64,000 nt of DNA, taken from positions 4,340,001-4,404,000 of the forward strand of contig NZ_AP022574.1 of the NCBI RefSeq assembly GCF_010729305.1. Direction: 5' to 3'. A program made the translations under genes and the position numbers. Of the stretch, positions 1 through 8,062 are shown piece after piece; positions within the stretch are counted from its first letter, which is position 1, and each line of letters begins with the position of its first letter. The notes beneath the pieces are model-generated. The model was not told the origin of the DNA and searched no databases. It saw nothing but the letters and a program-made list of their open reading frames with translations. This DNA comes from Mycolicibacterium psychrotolerans (GTDB lineage Bacteria; Actinomycetota; Actinomycetes; Mycobacteriales; Mycobacteriaceae).

Positions 1-568
1 CCGGCGGCACCATGCGCTCGGGCAGCAGCCGTGTCAGCAGCGCGGCGACACCGAGCAGCGAGAAGGGCACGACCCAGTAGCAGACGAACGACAGCGGGGT
101 ACGGGTGTCGAGGATCGTGGCGTCGCCCTGGACCAGCGGCGGGATCAGCGACGAGATCGTCATGCCGCCGAACGCCGCGATCCACACCCACGTCAGCGTC
201 GAGGTGATGCGGGCGAAGACGTCGCTCGCGATCACCTCCTTGGGCTGGCCCACTTCGGCGAACTCCCGGACGAACGGCTTGCCGATCAGCGCGCTGACCA
301 ACGTGACCGCGAAGATGCCTGCGTTGCTCAGCGGCTGGATCCACCTCTCCATGAACGGCTGACTGACCGTGAAGGTCAGCACCGCCAGGATCACAAATGT
401 TGCGACAGCGCCGATTTCGAGCGTGCGACCGGGCGAGTGCCTCAGCCGGGCGACGACGAATGCGGCCACGGACACGGCGAGCGCGACTAGGACGGCGGCG
501 GTGAACGGCACATTGCCGACCAGGATCCAGTAGACGATCCACGGTGCGAAGCCGAAGAGTATCCCCAC
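1..568 (-). CDS. Partial multi-pass membrane protein (N-terminal part)
   Basis: Reverse-strand reading frame open from a GTG at 568 to the left window edge, about 189 codons, so the C-terminus lies outside. The product has roughly five hydrophobic segments of 18-22 residues: two near the N-terminus (starting VGILFGFAPWIVYWIL), one after a short Arg-rich loop, and two further on. There is no signal peptide cleavage site. An in-frame TGA four codons upstream of the GTG leaves it the only reasonable start, though the ribosome site is weak. I do not recognise the family. It is divergent from the RidA-like gene. Confidence 0.7.
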   Translation of the reverse strand, partial: MGILFGFAPWIVYWILVGNVPFTAAVLVALAVSVAAFVVARLRHSPGRTLEIGAVATFVILAVLTFTVSQPFMERWIQPLSNAGIFAVTLVSALIGKPFVREFAEVGQPKEVIASDVFARITSTLTWVWIAAFGGMTISSLIPPLVQGDATILDTRTPLSFVCYWVVPFSLLGVAALLTRLLPERMVPP

Positions 569-632
569 GAGCGCTCAGTGTATTGAGCCGCGTTCGCGGC
601 CACGACCGCGCGCGGTAGGCCCCGGCGTTAGG

Positions 633-1010
633 TTGGTGCTCGTGCAGCGGCGCGTCAACGTCTCCTCCGGCTCGGCCTTCGAATCCGAGGTCGGATACTC
701 GCGCGCGGTGCGCACCGGCCGGCACATCGCCGTGGCCGGGACCACCGCCCCGGGCGACGGCGCGGCAGCGCAGACGCGGGCAGCGTTGCACCGCATCGAG
801 GCGGCGCTCGGAGAGGTCGGCGCGTCCCTGTCCGACGTCGTGCGAACCCGGATCTTCGTCACCGACATCAGCTGCTGGCGCGAGATCGGCGCCGTGCACG
901 CCGAGGTGTTCTCCGACATCCGGCCGGCGGCCACGATGGTCGAGGTGTCCGCACTCATCGCGCCGGACCTGGTCGTCGAGATCGAGGCCGACGCCTACGT
1001 CGGAAGCTAA
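633..1010 (+). CDS. RidA (YjgF/YER057c/UK114) family protein
   Basis: A 125-residue protein with the RidA fold signature: an early SRAVRTGRHIAVAGTTAP strand region, a middle helix (QTRAALHRIEAALGEVGASL) and the C-terminal half RPAATMVEVSALIAPDLVVEIEADA, which carries the conserved Arg and Glu of the trimer interface pocket. Family members deaminate reactive enamine/imine intermediates in the cytosol, but this subgroup is not the canonical RidA and its substrate is unknown. A second GTG at 642 is an alternative start. Its stop overlaps by 4 bases the stop of the convergent DUF952 gene. It corresponds in position to M. tuberculosis Rv2704. Confidence 0.88.
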   Translation: MVLVQRRVNVSSGSAFESEVGYSRAVRTGRHIAVAGTTAPGDGAAAQTRAALHRIEAALGEVGASLSDVVRTRIFVTDISCWREIGAVHAEVFSDIRPAATMVEVSALIAPDLVVEIEADAYVGS

Positions 1011-1360
1011 ATCAGCGGGGCGAAAGACCCGTCGGCGCTCGGCAGGTACGGAGTGACGCGGATCACAGCGTCAGCAGGCAGTTCACCGAACAAATGTGGG
1101 AACACCATGCCATCGGGATCGCCCGGGACCCCGGGCTCCCAGCGAACAGGAGAAGCCAGCCGTGCCGCGTCGATGCGCAGCAACACCAGGTCCGTGCGAC
1201 CGGCGTAGAGCCGGTTCGCAGGTAGGTGGACCTGCTGCGGGGTGGACAGGTGCACGAACCCGACACCGGTCAGCGACGGCGGCCGGTGCGCGCCGCACCG
1301 CTGCGCCGTCGCCCACTCCTCGGCGGTGCACAGGTGCACCAGTTCGTTCCCGGCTGACAT
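1007..1360 (-). CDS. DUF952 family protein
   Basis: A 117-residue protein. It begins with the family pattern NELVHLCTAEEW, has GFVHLSTPQQV near residues 34-44, and ends FPHLFGELPADAVIRVTPYLPSADGSF. These His and Thr-rich blocks define DUF952, a small cytosolic fold related to ADP-ribosyltransferase-like domains with no proven activity. The reading frame is open further upstream, but the family starts at this ATG and the upstream extension looks like noncoding shadow. Convergent with the RidA-like gene. Confidence 0.85.
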   Translation of the reverse strand: MSAGNELVHLCTAEEWATAQRCGAHRPPSLTGVGFVHLSTPQQVHLPANRLYAGRTDLVLLRIDAARLASPVRWEPGVPGDPDGMVFPHLFGELPADAVIRVTPYLPSADGSFAPLI

Positions 1361-1492
1361 ACCGGCAGCCCCTTCCGCTCGCAACGCGGGGGGTCGTGAG
1401 ACACGACACACCCGTGAACCCCCGGGGAACAAGGCCGGAACCCCAAGCGTCTGACACAGTAGAAGTACGTCGCTACACCCTATGGAGGTGCC

Positions 1493-1690
1493 ATGACCGT
1501 GACCGCAACGCTCACCAGTCCCGAATTGACCAAGGCTGACCGCTGCGACCGTTGTGGCGCGGCAGCCAAGGTGCGCGCGAAGCTTCCGTCGGGTGCCGAA
1601 CTCCTGTTCTGCCAGCACCACGCCAACGAGCACGAGGCCAAACTGGTGGAACTCGCCGCGGTTCTCGAAGTGAGTCCGCTGGAGCCGTAG
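1493..1690 (+). CDS. Small zinc-ribbon-like protein (DUF7455 type)
   Basis: A 65-residue protein with a CDRCGAAA knuckle near residues 18-25 and CQHHANEH near residues 40-47. Together these form a probable Cys2-Cys-His zinc site. It is preceded by a good ribosome site (GGAGGT, 5 bases before the ATG). Such small proteins are conserved in actinobacteria and usually sit near sigma-factor genes; no function is established. It lies 27 bases ahead of the YihY-like gene on the same strand and may be co-transcribed with it. Confidence 0.85.
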   Translation: MTVTATLTSPELTKADRCDRCGAAAKVRAKLPSGAELLFCQHHANEHEAKLVELAAVLEVSPLEP

Positions 1691-1717
1691 CGCTGAATCG
1701 GCCATGCTGGACCGGTC

Positions 1718-2746
1718 ATGACTGACCAGTCCCAGGGGCCGGAATCGCGGCTCCCGCCGCGGAGGCCGAGACCGTCACGCCATCACGTCCGCCACGTCGC
1801 GGTACGGACATTGTCGAAAAGCTGGGACGATTCGATTTTCTCGGAATCGGCTCAGGCGGCGTTCTGGTGCGCACTGTCCTTGCCGCCGCTGCTGCTCGGG
1901 ATGCTCGGCAGCCTGGCGTACATCGCGCCGCTGTTCGGGCCGGACACGCTGCCGGTGATCCAGAGCCAGCTGATCAGCACGGCGGGCCGGTTCTTCTCGC
2001 CCAACGTGGTCAGCGAGATCATCGAACCGACGGTGCTCGACATCATCATGGGCGCCCGCGGCGAGGTGGTGTCGATCGGGTTCGTGATCTCTCTGTGGGC
2101 CGGCTCGTCCGCGATCTCGGCCTTCGTCGACTCGATCACCGAGGCGCATGACCAGACGCCGTTGCGACATCCGGTGCGGCAGCGGTTCTTCGCGCTCGGC
2201 CTCTACGTCGTGATGCTCGTCGGCGCGATCGCCACGGCGCCGTTCCTGGCGCTGGGACCGCGCAAGGTCGCCGAGTTCATCCCCGACAGCTGGGACAACG
2301 TACTGCGGTACGGCTACTACCCGGTGCTCTTCGTGGCGCTGACCGTTGCCGTGAACGTGCTCTACCGGGTCTCGCTGCCGCGGCCGCTGCCGACCCATCG
2401 GCTGCTTCTGGGGTCCGTGCTGGCGACGACCGTGTTCCTGATCGCCACGTGGGGGCTGCGGCTGTACCTGACGTGGATCACCAGCACCGGCTACACCTAC
2501 GGGGCACTGGCGACGCCGATCGCCTTCCTGCTGTTCGCGTTCTTCCTCGGGTTCGCCATCATGATCGGCGCGGAACTCAACGCGGCGATCGAAGAGGAAT
2601 GGCCGGCGCCGAGCACGCACGCCACCCGGGTGCGCGGGTGGCTGGAGGCCAAGGCGGAAGCCTTCAACACGAACGGCTCGGCGCCTTCCGGCGCCGCCGA
2701 GACGACGCCGGCCGTGTCCCCGGCCCCCGACGTTCCTACGTCTTGA
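1718..2746 (+). CDS. YihY/BrkB family inner-membrane protein
   Basis: A 342-residue protein with six predicted membrane helices (about residues 47-72, 118-138, 155-178, 196-217, 227-249 and 260-285). It also has the family's soluble GARGEVVSIGF segment before helix 2 and the conserved last helix ending AIMIGAELNAAIEEE. The old name ribonuclease BN/RbnN for this family was a misassignment; its real role is unknown, possibly envelope transport. The C-terminal 50 residues are Ala/Pro-rich and probably disordered. It matches M. tuberculosis Rv2707 in position and overlaps the convergent DUF3039 gene by 11 bases. Confidence 0.9.
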   Translation: MTDQSQGPESRLPPRRPRPSRHHVRHVAVRTLSKSWDDSIFSESAQAAFWCALSLPPLLLGMLGSLAYIAPLFGPDTLPVIQSQLISTAGRFFSPNVVSEIIEPTVLDIIMGARGEVVSIGFVISLWAGSSAISAFVDSITEAHDQTPLRHPVRQRFFALGLYVVMLVGAIATAPFLALGPRKVAEFIPDSWDNVLRYGYYPVLFVALTVAVNVLYRVSLPRPLPTHRLLLGSVLATTVFLIATWGLRLYLTWITSTGYTYGALATPIAFLLFAFFLGFAIMIGAELNAAIEEEWPAPSTHATRVRGWLEAKAEAFNTNGSAPSGAAETTPAVSPAPDVPTS

Positions 2747-2972
2747 GCTGCTCGTAGATCCGCTTGCAGTCCGGGCAGACCGGCGAGCCGGGCTTGGCCG
2801 AGCGGGTGACCGGGAACACCTCACCGCACAGCGCGACCACGTGGGTTCCCATCACCGCGCTCTCGGCGATCTTGTCCTTCTTGACGTAGTGGAAGTACTT
2901 GGGAGTGTCGCTGTCGGTCCCGTCATCGACGCGTTCGTCGGTGTCGGTGCGCTCGATGGTGTCGGTCTGCAT
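2736..2972 (-). CDS. DUF3039 family protein
   Basis: A 78-residue protein. The N-terminal 25 residues are acidic and polar (TDTDERVDDGTDSDT). The conserved core follows: YFHYVKKDKIAESAVMGTHVVALCGEVF, then CPDCKRIYE near the C-terminus. The three Cys plus the His of GTHVVALCG make a likely zinc site. DUF3039 is an actinobacterial family without known function. It corresponds in position to Rv2708c and is divergent from the DUF3099 gene. Confidence 0.88.
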   Translation of the reverse strand: MQTDTIERTDTDERVDDGTDSDTPKYFHYVKKDKIAESAVMGTHVVALCGEVFPVTRSAKPGSPVCPDCKRIYEQLKT

Positions 2973-3010
2973 GAGGCCATTCTGCCTGGGAATGAATCGG
3001 TAATAAATGC

Positions 3011-3027
3011 GACGGGCAATGCCCGTC
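3011..3027. repeat. Perfect 7-bp stem hairpin between divergent genes
   Basis: GACGGGC, a 3-base loop, then GCCCGTC. It sits 23 bases before the DUF3099 start and would lie in that gene's leader or promoter. It has no U-tract. It may act as a leader structure or a palindromic binding site; the sequence does not say which. Confidence 0.4.
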
Positions 3028-3049
3028 TCCGATGTGGAACAGTGGAGTC

Positions 3050-3451
3050 ATGAAACAAAGCCCTGAGCTGAGTTTCGACGACGAGGGTCGGCCGGTTCTG
3101 ATCACCCGGGCCGCTCCCGCCTACGAGGAACAGCACCGTCAGCGGGTGCGGAAGTATCTGACTCTGATGTCCTTCCGCATCCCCTCCCTCATCCTGGCCG
3201 CGGTCGCCTACGGCATCTGGCACAACGGCCTCGTCTCGCTGGCCATCGTCGTGGTGGCCATTCCGCTGCCCTGGATGGCGGTGCTGATCGCCAACGACCG
3301 CCCGCCGCGGCGGGCGGAGGAGCCCCGGCGTTACCAGAACCAGAAACGCATTCCGCTGTTCCCGACCGCCGAGCGGCCGGCTCTGGACATCGCCCAACCC
3401 CGGGCGCCGCAACCTGACGCCGACGGCTTCGGCGGCGGGGATCGCAGCTGA
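3050..3451 (+). CDS. DUF3099 family membrane protein
   Basis: A 133-residue protein with two adjacent membrane helices (about residues 42-61 and 65-87) joined by a short loop, giving a hairpin in the membrane with both ends on the same side. The N-terminal 35 residues are polar (ITRAAPAYEEQHRQRV is typical of DUF3099). The C-terminal 45 residues are Arg/Pro-rich. The ATG at 3050 is preferred over an in-frame TTG/GTG-type extension because the family begins here. Function unknown; it corresponds in position to Rv2709, immediately upstream of sigB. Confidence 0.85.
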   Translation: MKQSPELSFDDEGRPVLITRAAPAYEEQHRQRVRKYLTLMSFRIPSLILAAVAYGIWHNGLVSLAIVVVAIPLPWMAVLIANDRPPRRAEEPRRYQNQKRIPLFPTAERPALDIAQPRAPQPDADGFGGGDRS

Positions 3452-3534
3452 GCGCGTTCTGGCTCATTTCTCAGCACATTCTCAGGTCGATCTCCGATAA
3501 CCGCAGTTCAGGACGTGTGAACCGGGCGGAAGGT

Positions 3535-3561
3535 GGGAACTCTCAGCGCGTCTAGGGCGTT
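3535..3561 (+). promoter_or_regulatory. ECF-sigma (SigE/SigH-type) promoter of sigB
   Basis: GGGAAC at 3535-3540 and CGTT at 3558-3561 are separated by 17 bases, matching the mycobacterial SigE/SigH consensus (GGAAC, 18-19 bases, GTT). A start would fall near 3568, leaving a leader of about 30 bases before the sigB ATG. Stress-induced sigB transcription by SigE and SigH is established in M. tuberculosis; the assignment here rests on motif and spacing alone. Confidence 0.75.
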
Positions 3562-3598
3562 GTAGCTCTTGAAAGTTCCACCCGATCAGGAGGCCGTC

Positions 3599-4558
3599 AT
3601 GGCAAATGGCACCACCAGCCGCATGGACCAAGACCTCGACGCTCAGAGCCCCGCCGCCGACCTTGTGCGCGTGTATCTGAACGGCATCGGCAAGACGGCG
3701 CTGCTCAACGCTGCCGACGAGGTAGAGCTGGCCAAGCGGATCGAGGCGGGGCTCTACGCGCGGCATCTGTTGGAGACCCGGAAACGGTTGGGCGAGAACC
3801 GCAAACGGGATCTGGCGGCCGTGGTCCGGGACGGCGAGGCCGCACGGCGGCACCTGCTGGAGGCGAACCTGCGCCTGGTCGTGTCACTGGCCAAGCGCTA
3901 CACCGGCCGCGGTATGCCGCTGCTCGACCTGATCCAGGAAGGCAACCTCGGCCTGATCCGGGCGATGGAGAAGTTCGACTACAGCAAGGGTTTCAAGTTC
4001 TCGACCTACGCGACGTGGTGGATCCGGCAGGCCATCACGCGCGGCATGGCCGACCAGAGCCGCACCATCCGGCTGCCCGTGCACCTCGTCGAGCAGGTCA
4101 ACAAGCTCGCCCGCATCAAGCGGGAGATGCACCAGAATCTGGGGCGGGAGGCGACCGATGAGGAACTGGCCGCCGAATCGGGCATTCCCGTGGAGAAGAT
4201 CAACGATCTGCTCGAGCACAGCCGCGACCCGGTGAGCCTCGACATGCCGGTCGGCAGCGACGAGGAGGCACCGTTGGGTGACTTCATCGAGGACGCCGAG
4301 GCGATGTCGGCGGAGAACGCCGTGATCTCCGAGTTGCTGCACACCGACATCCGCTACGTGCTCGCCACGCTCGACGAGCGGGAGCAGCAGGTGATCCGGC
4401 TGCGTTTCGGCCTCGACGACGGCCAGCCCCGCACGCTCGACCAGATCGGCAAGCTCTTCGGGCTCTCCCGTGAGCGCGTGCGCCAGATCGAGCGCGAGGT
4501 GATGGCCAAGCTGCGCAACGGCGAGCGCGCCGACCGCCTCCGCTCGTACGCCAGCTGA
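3599..4558 (+). CDS. sigB: RNA polymerase sigma factor SigB
   Basis: A 319-residue group 2 (primary-like, non-essential) sigma factor. Visible in order: region 1.2 (LVRVYLNGIGKTALLNAADEVELAKRI); region 2 with the core-binding and -10 recognition block (DLIQEGNLGLIRAMEKFDY, KFSTYATWWIRQAITR); region 3; and region 4.2 with the helix-turn-helix LDQIGKLFGLSRERVRQIE. Length fits mycobacterial SigB (about 320) and excludes SigA, which has a long N-terminal extension. A strong AGGAGG-like site precedes the ATG. SigB supports the general stress and stationary-phase response. Followed by a perfect hairpin, then ideR. Confidence 0.97.
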   Translation: MANGTTSRMDQDLDAQSPAADLVRVYLNGIGKTALLNAADEVELAKRIEAGLYARHLLETRKRLGENRKRDLAAVVRDGEAARRHLLEANLRLVVSLAKRYTGRGMPLLDLIQEGNLGLIRAMEKFDYSKGFKFSTYATWWIRQAITRGMADQSRTIRLPVHLVEQVNKLARIKREMHQNLGREATDEELAAESGIPVEKINDLLEHSRDPVSLDMPVGSDEEAPLGDFIEDAEAMSAENAVISELLHTDIRYVLATLDEREQQVIRLRFGLDDGQPRTLDQIGKLFGLSRERVRQIEREVMAKLRNGERADRLRSYAS

Positions 4559-4580
4559 CCCGCAGACTCCCTGCACAGAG

Positions 4581-4613
4581 ACGATGCCCGCCGTGATGCA
4601 CGGCGGGCATCGT
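4581..4613 (+). terminator. Hairpin terminator after sigB
   Basis: ACGATGCCCGCCGTG pairs perfectly with CACGGCGGGCATCGT: a 15-bp stem with a 3-base loop, 23 bases after the sigB stop. There is no U-tract, as is common for mycobacterial intrinsic terminators. Confidence 0.8.
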
Positions 4614-4693
4614 CGCGTGCGGAGGTCGGCGAGGGATTTACGAAACGTTCACCGCCCAGGTACGGGTCGAGCCATTCCAGCCGCCATTTCCCG

Positions 4694-4699
4694 TAGAAT
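4694..4699 (+). promoter_or_regulatory. Possible -10 element of ideR
   Basis: TAGAAT lies 24 bases before the ideR ATG and fits the mycobacterial TANNNT -10 pattern of SigA/SigB promoters. No convincing -35 is seen. It would give a leader of about 17 bases. Confidence 0.4.
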
Positions 4700-4722
4700 C
4701 GTCCGCGAAGAAGGGTGACCTA

Positions 4723-5412
4723 ATGAATGACTTGGTCGATACCACCGAGATGTATCTGCGGACGATCTACGACCTCGAGGAAGAGGGCGTGATCCCGCTG
4801 CGCGCGCGTATCGCAGAACGCCTCGAGCAGAGCGGCCCCACCGTCAGCCAGACCGTCTCGCGGATGGAGCGTGACGGGCTGCTGCACGTCGCCGGAGACC
4901 GGCACCTCGAACTCACCGACAAGGGCCGCGCCCTGGCCGTGGCGGTGATGCGCAAGCACCGCCTCGCCGAACGCCTGCTGGTCGATGTCATCGGCCTGCC
5001 GTGGGAGGAAGTCCACGCTGAGGCCTGCCGCTGGGAGCACGTGATGAGCGAGGACGTCGAGCGCCGGCTCGTCCAGGTGCTCGACAACCCGACGACGTCG
5101 CCGTTCGGCAACCCGATTCCCGGTCTCTCCGAACTCGGTGTCGATGACCTGATCAACGACGCGCAGAACCTCGTGCGGCTGACGGAACTTCCCGCCGGCA
5201 TGCCGGTCGCCGTCGTGGTGCGCCAGCTGACCGAGCACGTGCAGGGCGATGTCGAGCTGATCGCCCGGCTCAAGGATGCGGGCGTGGTTCCGAACGCACG
5301 CGTCACGGTCGAGGTCAACGACCACGGTGGCGTCATGATCGTCATCCCGGGCCACGAGCAGGTAGAACTCCCCCACGAGATGGCCCACGCCGTCAAGGTC
5401 GAGAAGGTCTGA
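4723..5412 (+). CDS. ideR: Iron-dependent repressor IdeR (DtxR family)
   Basis: A 229-residue Fe(II)-activated repressor. The N-terminal winged helix has the recognition helix SGPTVSQTVSRMERDGL. All metal ligands are present: primary site Met10, Cys102, Glu105, His106; ancillary site His79, Glu83, His98, with Glu171 and Gln174 from the SH3-like domain. One residue is lost in the linker compared with M. tuberculosis IdeR, which shifts the last two numbers. It represses siderophore and iron-uptake genes and activates iron storage when iron is replete. No palindromic iron box was seen in its own upstream region. Confidence 0.98.
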   Translation: MNDLVDTTEMYLRTIYDLEEEGVIPLRARIAERLEQSGPTVSQTVSRMERDGLLHVAGDRHLELTDKGRALAVAVMRKHRLAERLLVDVIGLPWEEVHAEACRWEHVMSEDVERRLVQVLDNPTTSPFGNPIPGLSELGVDDLINDAQNLVRLTELPAGMPVAVVVRQLTEHVQGDVELIARLKDAGVVPNARVTVEVNDHGGVMIVIPGHEQVELPHEMAHAVKVEKV

Positions 5413-5431
5413 CGCACTGCCGCCATCACAA

Positions 5432-6472
5432 CTAGCCGGCCCGCCTGCCGAACGCTTGCCGCGGCGGTAACCGCACCCCGAGCTGCGATGCCAACCGGTA
5501 GCCGGTGCGGGCGAGCTCCCGGATCTGCTCCGGCCGCAGCCCCGACTGCAGAGCCTGATCGAGCATGCCCGCCATCCGATGCAGCGGTGCACACGTCAGC
5601 GCCGCGTCCAGCGAGATCCCGGCAAGCGGACCGTCCCCGCGCGCGTATGCCGAAAAGGCGAGCAGCACAAGCGCTTCCACGCGCCACGGCGACGGCAACC
5701 GCCGCGACAGGTCGGCCCACAGCGACTCGGCGATCCCGGCCCGGTCCCCGACCGCCAGCGCGTAGAGGGTGTCTCGCACCCGCGGATCCGTGAGCGACAG
5801 GGCCAGCCGCGCGGTCTGCTCGTCGCGCAACGCGTTGCCGGCGGCCAGCTGCTCTGCGCAGGCCAGCGCGTGCTCGATGTCGCTGCGCGCCTGCGCACCC
5901 GCGCGCTCGGTGTCGAGCGGCCCCTCCTGCTCGATCACCTCGGCCAGGGCCGCACTGCGCTGCGGGTCGGCCTCCGCGACCACCTCGACGAGCTCATCGC
6001 GCCGGGCGTAGAGACGCCGCCCGTCGAGCACCGCGGCCGCCGCGATCGGTGAGGCGCTCGGATCCGCCACCCTCCCGGAGGCCCCGCAGCCGTCCGCGCA
6101 CACCCAGGTGCCGCCTGCGGCGACGACGTCGACCACATGAGCGGCCAGCACTTCGACACCCCACCTGGCCAGCTCGACGGACAACTCGTGCGCCAGTTCG
6201 CGGTGCTCGTCGGCACACATCGGACAACCCGCGCCCTCGTCGTCGACGATCACCGCGATCACCGCCTCGGCGCCGGCGGACGCCGCCAGCTCGGCCAGGT
6301 GCGGCACCCGGGGTTCGGAGAGGTCGGCGCGCAGGACCGCGCCCATCTCGTCGTCGGCCGCCGTGACGACCACGAGCGATTTCTCCGGCACGAAGCCGAG
6401 GACGGCGGGAAGCGCAGCGATCAGGTCGCCGGGCCGGTCGAGGGGTGATTCGGGGTGAGGTGTCGAGGCCAT
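5432..6472 (-). CDS. DUF4192 domain protein
   Basis: A 346-residue actinobacterial protein. It starts with the DUF4192 block (residues about 10-40: PGDLIAALPAVLGFVPEKSLVVV), has a central Cys cluster (GCPMCADEH and CADGCGASG), and ends with an alpha-helical half containing GDRAGIAESLWADLSRRLP and LLAFSAYARGDGPLAGISLDAAL. Family role unknown. The reading frame stays open far upstream, antisense to sthA, but the family starts at this ATG. Divergent from sthA; same position as Rv2712c. Confidence 0.88.
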   Translation of the reverse strand: MASTPHPESPLDRPGDLIAALPAVLGFVPEKSLVVVTAADDEMGAVLRADLSEPRVPHLAELAASAGAEAVIAVIVDDEGAGCPMCADEHRELAHELSVELARWGVEVLAAHVVDVVAAGGTWVCADGCGASGRVADPSASPIAAAAVLDGRRLYARRDELVEVVAEADPQRSAALAEVIEQEGPLDTERAGAQARSDIEHALACAEQLAAGNALRDEQTARLALSLTDPRVRDTLYALAVGDRAGIAESLWADLSRRLPSPWRVEALVLLAFSAYARGDGPLAGISLDAALTCAPLHRMAGMLDQALQSGLRPEQIRELARTGYRLASQLGVRLPPRQAFGRRAG

Positions 6473-6655
6473 AGGGCCAACCTGGCAACTACCACCGACG
6501 CGAAGCGCCCGACGGTGTCCCGGACCGGCCGATCTGGGGATGAAATCGCCTTTGGGGAGCGATCGCGGCCCGTGCGTCAGGTGTTCACATGAAGTTGACG
6601 TCCGCCGGCATGCGCACCGGCGGTATCCGGCGTACACCTGGTGACCATGGGTTCG

Positions 6656-8062
6656 ATGCTGGAGTACGACCTCGTCGTCATCGGTTCGGGTCCCGGCGGG
6701 CAGAAGGCCGCCATCGCCGCCGCCAAGCTGGGCAAGTCGGTGGCCGTGGTGGAACGCGGGCGGATGCTCGGCGGGGTGTGCGTCAACACCGGGACCATCC
6801 CGTCGAAGACGCTGCGCGAAGCGGTCGTGTATCTGACCGGGATGAGTCAGCGCGAACTGTACGGGGCGAGCTACCGGGTCAAGGAGAAGATCACCCCGGC
6901 CGACCTGCTTGCCCGCACCAGCCACGTCATCGGCAGGGAACAGGACGTCGTGCGCTCGCAGTTGATGCGCAACCGCGTCGACCTGATCTCCGGCCACGGC
7001 CGGTTCGTCGACCCGCACACCGTTCTGGTGGAAGAGCCCGACCGCGGCGAACGCACCACCGTCACCGGCGAGTACATCGTGATCGCGACGGGCACCAAAC
7101 CGGCGCGGCCGGCCGGTATCGAGTTCGACGAGGAGCGGGTGCTCGACTCCGACGGCATCCTCGACCTCAAGACGCTGCCGACCTCGATGGTGGTAGTGGG
7201 GGCCGGCGTGATCGGCATCGAGTACGCATCGATGTTCGCCGCGCTCGGCACCAAGGTGACCGTCGTCGAGAAGCGCGAGACCATGCTCGACTTCTGCGAC
7301 CCGGAGATCATCGAGTCGCTGAAGTTCCACCTGCGCGACCTGGCGGTCACGTTCCGGTTCGGCGAGGAGGTGACCGCGGTCGACGTGGGTGCTGCCGGCA
7401 CGGTGACGACACTGGCCAGCGGCAAGAAGATCCCGGCCGAGACGGTGATGTACTCCGCGGGCCGCCAGGGGCAGACCGACGAGCTCGACCTCGACAGCGC
7501 CGGGCTGGAGGCCGACCATCGCGGCCGCATCTTCGTCGACGACAACTTCTGCACCAAGGTCGACCACATCTACGCCGTCGGCGATGTCATCGGCTTCCCC
7601 GCCCTTGCCGCGACCTCGATGGATCAGGGCCGGCTCGCGGCCTACCACGCCTTCGGAGAACCCTGCAAGGGCATGACCGAGCTGCAGCCCATCGGCATCT
7701 ACTCCATTCCCGAAGTGTCCTATGTCGGCCTCACCGAGGTGCAGCTCACCAAGGATGCCGTCCCGTACGAGGTCGGGGTGTCGCGCTACCGCGAACTGGC
7801 CCGCGGCCAGATCGCCGGCGACTCCTACGGCATGCTCAAGCTGCTGGTGTCCACAGAGGATCTCCGGCTGCTCGGGGTGCACATCTTCGGCACCAGCGCG
7901 ACCGAGATGGTGCACATCGGGCAGGCGGTGATGGGCTGCGGTGGCAGCGTCGATTACCTCGTCGACGCCGTGTTCAACTACCCGACGTTCTCCGAGGCGT
8001 ACAAGGTCGCGGCACTGGACGTGATGAACAAGCTGCGCGCCCTCAACCGGTTCCGCTCCTAG
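6656..8062 (+). CDS. sthA: Soluble pyridine nucleotide transhydrogenase SthA
   Basis: A 468-residue flavoprotein disulfide reductase-family enzyme that moves hydride between NADPH and NAD+. Visible: the FAD-binding VVIGSGPGGQKAA near the N-terminus; the altered redox motif GGVCVNTGTIPSKT, where the second Cys of the usual CxxxxC is Thr, a mark of SthA rather than lipoamide dehydrogenase; the NAD-binding VVVGAGVIGIEYASMFAALG; and the C-terminal dimerisation domain. Earlier in-frame starts exist at 6641 (GTG) and 6647 (ATG). The chosen ATG gives the family's usual start (MxEYDxVVIG) and the length recalled for M. tuberculosis (468). Confidence 0.95.
   Translation: MLEYDLVVIGSGPGGQKAAIAAAKLGKSVAVVERGRMLGGVCVNTGTIPSKTLREAVVYLTGMSQRELYGASYRVKEKITPADLLARTSHVIGREQDVVRSQLMRNRVDLISGHGRFVDPHTVLVEEPDRGERTTVTGEYIVIATGTKPARPAGIEFDEERVLDSDGILDLKTLPTSMVVVGAGVIGIEYASMFAALGTKVTVVEKRETMLDFCDPEIIESLKFHLRDLAVTFRFGEEVTAVDVGAAGTVTTLASGKKIPAETVMYSAGRQGQTDELDLDSAGLEADHRGRIFVDDNFCTKVDHIYAVGDVIGFPALAATSMDQGRLAAYHAFGEPCKGMTELQPIGIYSIPEVSYVGLTEVQLTKDAVPYEVGVSRYRELARGQIAGDSYGMLKLLVSTEDLRLLGVHIFGTSATEMVHIGQAVMGCGGSVDYLVDAVFNYPTFSEAYKVAALDVMNKLRALNRFRS

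Noticed and set aside
4600..4722. IdeR-type iron box upstream of ideR
   Set aside because: No palindrome resembling TTAGGTTAGCCTAACCTAA was found.
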